Positions 1 to 5,265 of a DNA stretch of 5,265 nucleotides are shown piece after piece. Location: NCBI GenBank assembly GCA_945871335.1, contig CAMBWM010000173.1, forward strand, positions 1 through 5,265. The letters run 5' to 3'. The position numbers were made by a program, and so were the translations under genes. The notes under the pieces are model-generated. The model was given only the letters and a program-made list of their open reading frames with translations, did not search any database and had not been told where the DNA came from. This DNA comes from Polaromonas sp. YR568. GTDB taxonomy: Bacteria > Pseudomonadota > Gammaproteobacteria > Burkholderiales > Burkholderiaceae. Numbering within the stretch: position 1 is the stretch's first letter; every line of letters starts with the position of its first letter.

Positions 1-306
1 AAAGCCAAAGATGTGCGCGCCACCACGCGCTTGGTCGATTCAGCCGCCTGCCTGGTGGTGCAAGACGGCGACATGTCCACACAGCTGGCGCGCATGCTCA
101 AGCAAGCCGGTCAGCCGGTACCAGAAGTCAAGCCGATTCTTGAAGTCAACGCCCAGCATCCGCTGGTCAAAAAACTCGAGGCCAGCGAGGGCAGCCCCTT
201 CGACGACCTGGCCCACATTTTGTTTGACCAGGCCTTGCTGGCCGAAGGCGGCCTGCCCGAAGACCCGGCCGCCTATGTGCGCCGCGTCAACGCATTGCTG
301 GTGTAA
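1..306 (+). CDS. htpG: Molecular chaperone HtpG (Hsp90), C-terminal fragment
   Basis: This is the last 101 codons of a bacterial Hsp90, an ATP-dependent cytosolic chaperone that works as a homodimer on stress-damaged and late-folding proteins. The frame is open from the first base, so the gene starts to the left of the window. The visible part is most of the C-terminal dimerisation domain. It opens with [20 protein letters not shown], which matches the E. coli HtpG stretch VKDVRLTHRLTDTPAIV. It continues with [14 protein letters not shown] and HPLVKKLE, then the closing helices with the pattern [14 protein letters not shown]3-VRR-x-N-x-LLV. It ends at TAA without the eukaryotic MEEVD tail, as expected for bacteria. 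The ATPase and middle domains are outside the window. The next gene, srkA, points towards it, so htpG is the last gene of its transcript. The identification is very secure. Confidence 0.96.
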   Translation, partial: KAKDVRATTRLVDSAACLVVQDGDMSTQLARMLKQAGQPVPEVKPILEVNAQHPLVKKLEASEGSPFDDLAHILFDQALLAEGGLPEDPAAYVRRVNALLV

Positions 307-345
307 TTCGGCCCCTGGCTGGTGAGCGCCGACATCATTGGCGCG

Positions 346-376
346 CTGAGCAACCGGTGCGCTGTAACCTGCTCAG
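346..376. repeat. Inverted repeat between htpG and srkA; weak terminator candidate
   Basis: CTGAGCA (346-352) is mirrored perfectly by TGCTCAG (370-376), giving 7-bp arms around a 17-nt spacer. The inner GGT (356-358) and ACC (367-369) could extend the stem with a bulge. It lies in the 75-bp gap between two convergent stop codons, where a bidirectional terminator would be expected. No T-run follows the hairpin on either strand, so it is not a classical intrinsic terminator, and chance is possible for arms this short. Confidence 0.3.
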
Positions 377-381
377 AGAAC

Positions 382-1497
382 TCAAACCACCAGCGGTGCG
401 GCCTGCATGGCTTCGGTTTGCTCGACCAGCATATCGACCTGGCCTTTCCAGTAGTCGCTAGAGCCGAACCACGGGAAGTTGATCGGAAAGATCGGGTCGC
501 TCCAGCGCTGCGCCAGCCAGGCGCTGTAATGAACCAAGCGCAGGGTGCGCAGCGGCTCGATCAATGCCAGCTCGCGGCGGTCAAATTCGCGGAACTCTTC
601 GTAGCCGTCCACCAGCGCGCCCAACTGCCGCGTGCACTGCGCGCGCTCGCCCGAAAGCAACATCCACAGGTCTTGCACAGCAGGGCCGCGGCGCGCGTCG
701 TCCAGGTCCACAAAGTGCGGGCCGGCGCCAGGTGCGCCTTCGGGCGTCCACAAGATATTGCCGGGGTGGCAGTCGCCGTGCAGACGTAGCGTGGCCACCG
801 GGCCGGCGGCTTGCGTCACGCCCTCGGCCACTTGCATGGCTTCGTCAAACGCGCTGCGCCAACGCGAAGCCATGTCCAGCGGCAGGTAGTCGCCGGCCAG
901 CAGCAGGTCGCGGCTGGCGTAGCCGAAGCTCTGGATGTCCAGCGCCGGCCTCTGTGCAAAAGGTGCGGCCGCACCCACGGTGTGAATGCGCGCCAGAAAG
1001 CGGCCAATCCATTCGAGCACCGACAGCTCTTCGAGCTCTGGCCGGCGGCCACCGCGGCGCGGTGATACGCTGAAGGCAAAACCGTTGAAGTGGTGTAGCG
1101 TCTGGCCTTGCAAGGACAAAGGGCCAACCACCGGAATCTCAGCGGCCATCAGTTCGGCGGCAAAAGCGTGCTCTTCCAGAATCTGCGCGTCGCTCCAGCG
1201 GCCGGGTCGGTAAAACTTGGCCACCACGGTGTCGCTGGCTGCCTCGGACTGGCTGCCCGCAGGCGCGGGGCTTTCCAGCGAAATTTGGTAAACGCGGTTT
1301 TCGTAGCTCGACAGCGCCATCAGCCGGCCGTCGCCCCTCAGGCCCACGCTGGCCAGCGCGTCCAGCACCACATCGGGTGTGAGCAGTTCGTAGGGATGCG
1401 CGCCCGCGTCGTCTTGGCCGGCGCGGCGGTCGGTATTGTGCACATCGGGCTGGCTGTCGTCTTCGTCGTCGGCCGGGTCATCGAAACGTTCATTCAT
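382..1497 (-). CDS. srkA: Stress response kinase A (SrkA/YihE/RdoA), Ser/Thr protein kinase
   Basis: This 371-residue cytosolic protein belongs to the APH/choline-kinase-like fold group. In E. coli, SrkA is a Ser/Thr kinase linked to Cpx envelope stress and to protection from stress-induced death. Visible matches include SSYENRVYQ (63-71), the nucleotide-binding lysine in VVAKFYRPGRW (Lys94), ILEEH (106-110) and the catalytic loop LHGDCHPGNILW (239-250, Asp242 and Asn247). The metal-binding FVDLDDARRGPAVQDLWMLL follows (262-281, Asp264), then IEPLR-x-LRLVHY and NFPWF near the end. All key kinase residues are present. E. coli SrkA is about 328 residues. The excess here is mainly an acidic, probably disordered N-terminus (about residues 1-37, including DDPADDEDD) and a slightly longer loop at 76-89. 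The ATG at 1497 has only a weak GGGG-like ribosome site, and a GTG at codon 19 is an alternative start. It is convergent with htpG and divergent from the methyltransferase gene. Confidence 0.93.
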   Translation of the reverse strand: MNERFDDPADDEDDSQPDVHNTDRRAGQDDAGAHPYELLTPDVVLDALASVGLRGDGRLMALSSYENRVYQISLESPAPAGSQSEAASDTVVAKFYRPGRWSDAQILEEHAFAAELMAAEIPVVGPLSLQGQTLHHFNGFAFSVSPRRGGRRPELEELSVLEWIGRFLARIHTVGAAAPFAQRPALDIQSFGYASRDLLLAGDYLPLDMASRWRSAFDEAMQVAEGVTQAAGPVATLRLHGDCHPGNILWTPEGAPGAGPHFVDLDDARRGPAVQDLWMLLSGERAQCTRQLGALVDGYEEFREFDRRELALIEPLRTLRLVHYSAWLAQRWSDPIFPINFPWFGSSDYWKGQVDMLVEQTEAMQAAPLVV

Positions 1498-1547
1498 GCC
1501 CCGATTGTGGCGCTGTAACCAAACCCCGGCGTTAGACTCAGGACCGC

Positions 1548-2435
1548 ATGCCCAAACCCCTCAAGCTCAAACCCGCGCCGGCATTCCAGGTCATCGAAGA
1601 GCTGCGCCCTGGCCAGTCGATCGACTTGCTCAAGGAGTTGCACATCCTCACGCGCGAGGGCAAGCTAAACCAGGACACGCGGCGCAAGCTCAAGCAGGTC
1701 TACCACCTTTACCAGTTCATCGAGCCGTTGCTCAATGACGCGTTTGCCCGCAACCTATCGCCCAGTCTGGCCGACCACGGCGCCGGCAAGTCTTACCTTG
1801 GCTTTATTTTGTACGACCTGTTTTTTAACGTCGCGCACCGCGGCGAAAAAACCAGCGGCCATGTTTACGGTATCGAGACCCGCCCCGAGCTGGTCGCCAA
1901 GTCGCGCGAGCTGGCGGCGCGTCTGGGTTTTGAGCGCATGTCGTTTCTGAACCTGTCCGTGCAAGAAGCCACGGCTTCCAGCGAGATGCCGGCGGTGGTC
2001 GACATCATCACCGCGCTGCACGCCTGCGACACCGCCACCGACGATGCCATTGCCTTCGGTCTGGCCCGTCAAGCCAGACACATGGTGCTGGTGCCCTGCT
2101 GCCAGGCTGAAGTGGCCGGTGTGCTGAAAAAAAGCAAAGCGCTGTCACTGTCCCGCACCCCGCTGGCCGAGCTTTGGCGCCACCCGCTGCACACCCGTGA
2201 GTTCGGCAGCCAGATCACCAACGTGTTGCGCTGCCTGCAACTCGAAGCGCACGGCTACGAAGTCACCGTCACCGAACTGGTGGGCTGGGAACACTCGATG
2301 AAAAACGAACTCATCATCGCCAGCCGGCCCGCGCAGCCACGCCCGGCGGCCGTCGCTGCGGCGCGAGAGCGCCTGAAGCAGGTGCTGGCCGAGCTGGGGC
2401 TGGGTGAGTTGTCTGCGCGCTTTGCTGTGGACTGA
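1548..2435 (+). CDS. SAM-dependent methyltransferase, Methyltransf_32-like, substrate unknown
   Basis: This 295-residue soluble protein has a class I (Rossmann-like) methyltransferase core. An N-terminal helical region (about 1-70) contains LKQVYHLYQFIEPLL. SAM-binding motif I follows as LADHGAGKSYLGFIL (74-88), then motif II VYGIETRPELV (106-116), whose acidic residue Glu110 would contact the SAM ribose. Next are VVDIITALHACDTATDDAI (150-168) and LVPCCQ (181-186). The pairing of a GKxYL motif I with HACDTATD and PCC resembles, from memory, the Methyltransf_32 group that includes eukaryotic METTL25/RRNAD1 and GSTCD. Bacterial members are usually annotated only as methyltransferases. Motif I has Ser82 where relatives usually have Gly. 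RNA or protein as target is a guess. The ATG at 1548 follows AGGA (1540-1543) at a short 4-nt spacing. The gene is divergent from srkA, and the next gene is 132 bp downstream behind its own leader. The fold is secure but the function is unknown. Confidence 0.82.
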   Translation: MPKPLKLKPAPAFQVIEELRPGQSIDLLKELHILTREGKLNQDTRRKLKQVYHLYQFIEPLLNDAFARNLSPSLADHGAGKSYLGFILYDLFFNVAHRGEKTSGHVYGIETRPELVAKSRELAARLGFERMSFLNLSVQEATASSEMPAVVDIITALHACDTATDDAIAFGLARQARHMVLVPCCQAEVAGVLKKSKALSLSRTPLAELWRHPLHTREFGSQITNVLRCLQLEAHGYEVTVTELVGWEHSMKNELIIASRPAQPRPAAVAAARERLKQVLAELGLGELSARFAVD

Positions 2436-2461
2436 AGGCGATGGATGCCTGCCCCCCGCAG

Positions 2462-2486
2462 GTATAAAAGTCCTCTGCTCTATACT
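2462..2486 (+). promoter_or_regulatory. Candidate pcaHG promoter/operator: palindrome with -10-like TATACT
   Basis: The 132-bp leader of pcaH contains an AT-rich patch that stands out from the GC-rich surroundings. In it, GTATA (2462-2466) is mirrored by TATAC (2481-2485), arms of 5 bp around a 14-nt spacer. The right arm overlaps TATACT (2481-2486), one mismatch from the sigma-70 -10 consensus. No good -35 hexamer lies 16-18 bp upstream, which would suit an activator-dependent promoter. In related bacteria pcaHG is commonly controlled by LysR- or IclR-type regulators responding to pathway compounds. I could not match a known PcaQ-type box, so both operator and promoter are inference. Confidence 0.33.
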
Positions 2487-2557
2487 TTTTTATGAGCGCA
2501 ATGTATCTGTTGTTGATTTAAATGGCTGCCACGCCCCTTGCGCAATTGCCCTCTTTT

Positions 2558-2562
2558 GGAGA
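2558..2562 (+). promoter_or_regulatory. Ribosome binding site of pcaH (GGAGA)
   Basis: GGAGA sits five bases before the ATG at 2568. It decides the start of pcaH: the reading frame is also open from an upstream TTG at 2538, but that codon has no comparable site and would add ten residues not expected in PcaH. Confidence 0.75.
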
Positions 2563-2567
2563 CAGCC

Positions 2568-3278
2568 ATGACAGCCGACACCGTGCAGACCATTTCCCCA
2601 CGCGACTGGGCCTGCCACCCTGCGCACATTGACCCGGGCTACAAATCCACCGGGTTGCGGGGCCCCAAGCACGCGCTGGTGCCCATGAAGCAGGCGCTGG
2701 CTGAGCGCAACGCACCGGTTTACAGCGCCGTGCAGTTGGGCGCGTTGGACAACGACATGACGAAAAACGCCGTGATGAACGGTGAGCCTTTGGGTGAACG
2801 CATCATCGTCACCGGCCGCGTGATGGATGAAGACGGACGCTCCGTCAAAAACACACTGGTCGAAGTCTGGCAGGCCAACGCCGCCGGCCGCTATGTGCAC
2901 AAGGTGGACCAGCATGACGCGCCGCTGGACCCGAACTTTCTGGGTGCTGGCCGCTGCCTCACCGACAACGAAGGCCGCTACACCTTCAAGTCCATCAAGC
3001 CCGGCGCCTACCCTTGGGGTAACCATCCCAACGCCTGGCGGCCCAACCATATTCACTTCTCGCTGTTTGGCGACTACTTTGCCAGCCGCCTGATCACGCA
3101 GATGTATTTCCCCGGCGACCCGCTGCTGCCCTACGACCCCATGTACATGGGTGCGCCCGAGCACCTGCGCGAAACCATGGTTTCCAAATTCAGCCTTGAC
3201 GTGACCCAGCCCGACTACGCGCTGGGCTATGTGTTTGACATCGTGCTGCGCGGCGCCAAAGCCACGCGCTTTGAATAA
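2568..3278 (+). CDS. pcaH: Protocatechuate 3,4-dioxygenase beta subunit
   Basis: This 236-residue cytosolic subunit carries the non-haem Fe(III) of the intradiol dioxygenase, which cleaves protocatechuate with O2 to 3-carboxy-cis,cis-muconate. All iron ligands are visible: Tyr109 (in AAGRYVHK), Tyr148 (in KPGAYPWGN), and His161 and His163 (in WRPNHIHFSLFG). Each is one position after the Pseudomonas putida PcaH ligands (Tyr108, Tyr147, His160, His162). Arg158, equivalent to the active-site arginine, is also present. The N-terminal region has HPAHIDPGYKSTGLRGPK (17-34), then the intradiol core VTGRVMDEDG (81-90) with LVEVWQANAAGRY (97-109). The tail contains QMYFPGDPL-x2-YDP (178-190) and YVFDIVLRG (221-229). 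Length is typical. The start is the ATG behind GGAGA. pcaG follows after 10 bp, and the two proteins assemble as an alpha-beta oligomer. The conserved ligand set indicates an active enzyme. Confidence 0.96.
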   Translation: MTADTVQTISPRDWACHPAHIDPGYKSTGLRGPKHALVPMKQALAERNAPVYSAVQLGALDNDMTKNAVMNGEPLGERIIVTGRVMDEDGRSVKNTLVEVWQANAAGRYVHKVDQHDAPLDPNFLGAGRCLTDNEGRYTFKSIKPGAYPWGNHPNAWRPNHIHFSLFGDYFASRLITQMYFPGDPLLPYDPMYMGAPEHLRETMVSKFSLDVTQPDYALGYVFDIVLRGAKATRFE

Positions 3279-3288
3279 AGCCCAGGCC

Positions 3289-3888
3289 ATGACGCCACAC
3301 AAGCAAACCCCTTCGCAAACTGTCGGCCCTTACTTTGCGTACGGCCTGGCGCCCACGCAATACGGCTACGACTTCAAGAGCCTGTTCACTCCCGTGCTGG
3401 CCCAGCCGCATGCCGAAGGCGAGCACATCCGCATCACCGGCCGCGTGTTGGACGGTGCCGGCAAGCCGGTGAACGACGCGCTGATCGAGATCAACCAGCC
3501 CGACGCCAGCGGCCAGCTCATCACCAGCATGGAAGAGTCCGAGAGCAAAGGCTTTGCCGGCTTCGGCCGCTGCGGCACCGGCACCCTGGCCGGTAACCAC
3601 TTCAGCTTTGAAACCGTCAAGCCCGGCGCCCGCGGCGATGGCCAGGCCCCGTTCATCGACGTCTGTGTGACCATGCGCGGCCTTTTGCTGAACACTTTTT
3701 CTCGCATCTACTTTTCAGACGAAGCAGCAGCCAACGCCAAAGACGAAGTGCTGAGCAGCGTGCCAGCCGAGCGCCGCGCCACCCTGGTGGCCGTGCGCGA
3801 AAACACACCTGGCGGGCCGGTCTACCGCTTTGACATTCACATGCAGGACAGCGCAGAGGGCAAAGAGACGGTGTTTTTTGATCTCTGA
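3289..3888 (+). CDS. pcaG: Protocatechuate 3,4-dioxygenase alpha subunit
   Basis: This 199-residue partner of PcaH shares the intradiol dioxygenase beta-sandwich fold but lacks the iron ligands, as alpha subunits do. The N-terminus PSQTVGPYFAYGL (8-20) is the classic PcaG signature and contributes to the active-site wall. Then come IRITGRVLDGAGKPV (47-61), LIEINQPDASG (65-75), GFGRCGTG (91-98), FETVKPG (107-113), VTMRGLLLNTFSRIYFSDE (127-145) and YRFDIHMQDSAEGKETVFFD (179-198). Arg130 lies where the alpha-subunit active-site arginine (Arg133 in P. putida) is expected. One oddity is Asn69 in EINQ, where PcaG and PcaH normally have Trp (EVWQ or EIWQ). The ATG at 3289 is chosen because it gives the family N-terminus. 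The frame stays open upstream inside pcaH, but that extension would be foreign. Its ribosome site is weak (CAGG two bases away), so translation is probably coupled to pcaH. Confidence 0.95.
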   Translation: MTPHKQTPSQTVGPYFAYGLAPTQYGYDFKSLFTPVLAQPHAEGEHIRITGRVLDGAGKPVNDALIEINQPDASGQLITSMEESESKGFAGFGRCGTGTLAGNHFSFETVKPGARGDGQAPFIDVCVTMRGLLLNTFSRIYFSDEAAANAKDEVLSSVPAERRATLVAVRENTPGGPVYRFDIHMQDSAEGKETVFFDL

Positions 3889-3940
3889 TTGCTGAATTGC
3901 AAAAGCCTGTTCCCGGCGAATCAAAGAGCCCTCATTCCTG

Positions 3941-3974
3941 CCTTAACCCGTGGGGTAAGGGGAGCGAGGTTAAC
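3941..3974. repeat. Overlapping inverted repeats between pcaG and the permease gene; possible terminator
   Basis: Two hairpins share the same left arm. CCTTA (3941-3945) pairs with TAAGG (3956-3960), and CCC/GGG next to it could add pairs. TTAACC (3943-3948) pairs perfectly with GGTTAA (3968-3973). They are mutually exclusive. They lie in the 96-bp gap between two convergent genes, 53 bases after the pcaG stop and about 10 bases from the permease stop. No T-run follows on either strand apart from a short TTTT at about 3990, so an intrinsic terminator is only a possibility. Confidence 0.33.
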
Positions 3975-3984
3975 GGGGAGGGGA

Positions 3985-4788
3985 TTAGCTTTTAAACCGC
4001 TTGCGCGTCAGCGCCAGCGCCACCCAAAAACCACCTACGGCGTACACCAGCAGCACCGCCAGGTGCCGCAGGCTGTGCTCGGGCCATTGGTCCATGAATA
4101 GCGGGCGAATGAGTTCGACCGCCGCTGTCAGTGGCAAAAATTCCGAGATCACTTGCATGAAGCCGGGCAGTTGATCGCGCGGAAAGAACACACCGCTCAA
4201 AAACATGGTCGGTGTGAGAAACAGCGTGAAGTAGTAGGTGAAAAAGTCGTAGCCCTTGGCCAAGGCGTTGAAGATCAGCGCAATGCTGGAGAACACGATA
4301 CCGATCAGGCCCAGCAGCGGCCAGGCCAGCAGCAACATGGGGCTGTGGCTGATATCCAGCGCCAGCATCACCAGCAAAATAACGCTGATGGTGAACAGCG
4401 ACTTGAAGGCGGCCCAAAGCATTTCGGCCATCAGCACGTCGTCAAGCTGTATCGGCGCGTTCATGATGCCGTCCCAGGTGCGCTGCACATGCATGCGCGA
4501 GAAGGCCGAGTACAGGGCCTCAAAAGACGCGGCGTTCATCGCGCTCATGCAGATCGAGCCGCTGGCCAAAAACAAAATATAAGGTACGGCCACGCCGCCC
4601 ATTTGCACTTGACCGACCAGCGCGCCCAGGCCGTAACCAAAGGCAACCAGCGTGATCAGCGGCTCGGCAATGTTGCCGACCAGGCTGGGAATTAAGAGCT
4701 TGCGCCAGACCAGCAGGTGGCGGCGGAATACAGGCACCCAGCGCATGCTCAATCGCGGCGTGCGCCACAGGGAGGGTGTGTTGCTCAT
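3985..4788 (-). CDS. ABC-2 type transporter permease, NodJ family
   Basis: This 267-residue inner-membrane protein has about six predicted hydrophobic segments: 40-59, 67-86, 121-145, 150-174, 181-201 and 239-262. After an arginine-rich cytosolic N-terminus it shows PSLVGNIAEPLITLVAFGYGLG (34-55), the conserved stretch MNAASFEALYSAFSRMHVQRTWD (84-106), which fits the cytosolic region contacting the ATPase, and MNAPI (109-113). The C-terminal ABC-2 region reads FLTPTMFLSGVFFPRDQLP (190-208) followed by LPLTAAVELIRPL (218-230). This pattern and the length of about 260 fit NodJ, the permease for lipo-chitooligosaccharide export in rhizobia. Related pairs are common in non-nodulating Burkholderiales, with uncertain substrates. 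Two start codons overlap the ATPase stop: ATG at 4791 (ATGA overlap) and ATG at 4788. GAGGA (4799-4795) is 3 bases from the first and 6 from the second, so 4788 is preferred. A longer open frame upstream is only a shadow of the ATPase gene. Confidence 0.88.
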   Translation of the reverse strand: MSNTPSLWRTPRLSMRWVPVFRRHLLVWRKLLIPSLVGNIAEPLITLVAFGYGLGALVGQVQMGGVAVPYILFLASGSICMSAMNAASFEALYSAFSRMHVQRTWDGIMNAPIQLDDVLMAEMLWAAFKSLFTISVILLVMLALDISHSPMLLLAWPLLGLIGIVFSSIALIFNALAKGYDFFTYYFTLFLTPTMFLSGVFFPRDQLPGFMQVISEFLPLTAAVELIRPLFMDQWPEHSLRHLAVLLVYAVGGFWVALALTRKRFKS

Positions 4789-5265
4789 CATGCGTCCTCG
4801 CGGATCTGGCGGCCGGTGAGCTTGAGGAAGAGGTCTTCCAGATTCGCCGGGCGGTGCAGCGTGCGCAGCTGCGGGTAATCGTTCAGGGCGGCCAGCAGGG
4901 CCTTGGCATCCTGGGTGTAGAAAAACACCGTCTCGCCGCTGACTTCGGTGCGTGCGGCCAGCGCTTTGAGCGGCGAGTCGGCCAGCGCCAGTGCGCCCTG
5001 GCCGTAGACCTCGACCACGTCGGGCTCCAGGTTGTTGGCGATGAGATCGCGCGGTGTGCCTTCGGTCATTTTTTTGCCGTGGTCCAGCACCAGCAGGCGG
5101 TTGCACAGGCGCTCGGCCTCGTCCATGAAGTGCGTGGTCAGCAAGATCGATTTACCCTGCTGCACCAGCCGCTGCAGCCGCTCCCACATCAGGTGGCGGG
5201 CCTGTGGGTCCAAGCCGGTGGTGGGCTCGTCGAGCAGCAGCAGTTGCGGGTCATTGACCAGTGCG
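4788..5265 (-). CDS. ABC transporter ATP-binding protein, NodI family (C-terminal half)
   Basis: This is the C-terminal 158 residues of a cytosolic ABC ATPase that would power the adjacent NodJ-like permease. The coding frame runs off the right edge, so Walker A, the Q-loop and the LSGG signature are not visible. What is seen: Walker [16 protein letters not shown] (Asp at 5229-5231, catalytic Glu at 5226-5228), including the D-loop, and the H-loop in [18 protein letters not shown] (His at 5130-5132). A C-terminal domain follows with [20 protein letters not shown] and the ending [17 protein letters not shown]. The VSGETVF and NLEDxFLxLTGR motifs match rhizobial NodI closely as I recall it, and separate it from general DrrA-type ATPases. 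The TTG at 5211-5213 is inside the Walker B region and is not a start. Its stop overlaps the permease start, indicating one transcript and translational coupling. No nodABC-like gene is in view, so the nod gene name is not assigned. Confidence 0.9.
   Translation of the reverse strand, partial: ALVNDPQLLLLDEPTTGLDPQARHLMWERLQRLVQQGKSILLTTHFMDEAERLCNRLLVLDHGKKMTEGTPRDLIANNLEPDVVEVYGQGALALADSPLKALAARTEVSGETVFFYTQDAKALLAALNDYPQLRTLHRPANLEDLFLKLTGRQIREDA

Noticed and set aside
322..789. A 155-codon + strand open frame opposite the 3' part of srkA, and further + strand frames to 1518
   Set aside because: These lie wholly or mostly opposite a well-matched kinase gene; their translations are Arg/Ala/Gln-rich with no family motif.
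1452..1480. Short CGTCGTCTTCGTCGTC-like microrepeat
   Set aside because: It simply encodes the acidic run DDEDD of SrkA on the other strand; it is too short and imperfect to be called a tandem repeat element.
2513..2522. TTGATTTAAA as a possible promoter element closer to pcaH
   Set aside because: TTGATT has no -10 at the right distance, and TTTAAA has no -35 upstream at 16-18 bp, so it is not supported as a promoter.
2490..3302. A 270-codon open frame on the - strand opposite pcaH
   Set aside because: It is the mirror of a GC-rich coding gene. Its translation has a skewed composition rich in Val, His and Gly with no recognisable domain, while pcaH on the other strand has all catalytic residues.
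4153..4695. A 180-codon + strand open frame opposite the permease
   Set aside because: It is rich in His, Gln and Arg, as expected for the complement of hydrophobic membrane-protein codons; it has no recognisable domain.
4789..5106. A 5' extension of the permease frame reaching back to 5106
   Set aside because: It overlaps the ATPase gene in another frame, its translation is Pro/Arg/Gly-rich, and the NodJ-like protein begins naturally at the ATG codons at 4791/4788 behind GAGGA.
1..5265. CRISPR arrays, insertion sequences, tRNA genes or phage remnants
   Set aside because: I saw no regularly spaced repeats, no transposase-like frame, no terminal inverted repeats with target duplications and no tRNA-like cloverleaf; real genes cover nearly the whole window.

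Overview
The window is about 5.3 kb of GC-rich, densely coding DNA. It most likely comes from a chromosome of a betaproteobacterium of the order Burkholderiales, with Comamonadaceae-like environmental genera as the best guess. This rests on protein similarity recalled by eye (HtpG, SrkA, PcaHG, a NodI/NodJ-type exporter) and on base composition. No rRNA or marker-gene test was possible, so the genus is left open.

Layout, left to right. (1) 1-306, + strand: the C-terminal end of the Hsp90 chaperone gene htpG. (2) 382-1497, - strand: a complete stress-response kinase A gene (srkA/yihE/rdoA type), convergent with htpG. (3) 1548-2435, + strand: a SAM-dependent methyltransferase of unknown substrate, divergent from srkA across only 50 bp. 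(4) 2436-2567: an AT-rich leader with a short palindrome and a -10-like element. (5) 2568-3278 and 3289-3888, + strand: pcaH and pcaG, the beta and alpha subunits of protocatechuate 3,4-dioxygenase, 10 bp apart and almost certainly one operon. (6) 3889-3984: a convergent intergenic stretch with overlapping inverted repeats. (7) 3985-4788, - strand: an ABC-2 type permease of the NodJ family. (8) 4788-5265, - strand: the C-terminal half of its NodI-type ATPase. The ATPase stop codon overlaps the permease start, and the ATPase N-terminus lies beyond the right edge.

How the genes fit together. htpG and srkA both serve protein-damage or stress tolerance but are transcribed towards each other, so this is neighbourhood rather than an operon. 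pcaHG forms a catabolic unit that opens the ring of protocatechuate to 3-carboxy-cis,cis-muconate, the first step of the protocatechuate branch of the beta-ketoadipate pathway. None of the later pathway genes (pcaB, pcaC, pcaD, pcaIJ) and no regulator are in view. The NodI/NodJ-like pair would make a two-component inner-membrane exporter whose substrate cannot be read from the sequence.

I found no mobile element, CRISPR array, tRNA, rRNA, frameshifted gene or convincing undescribed multi-gene system. The points most worth a second look are the uncharacterised methyltransferase, the NodIJ-type exporter without nodulation genes in view, the Trp-to-Asn change in PcaG, and the palindrome upstream of pcaH.
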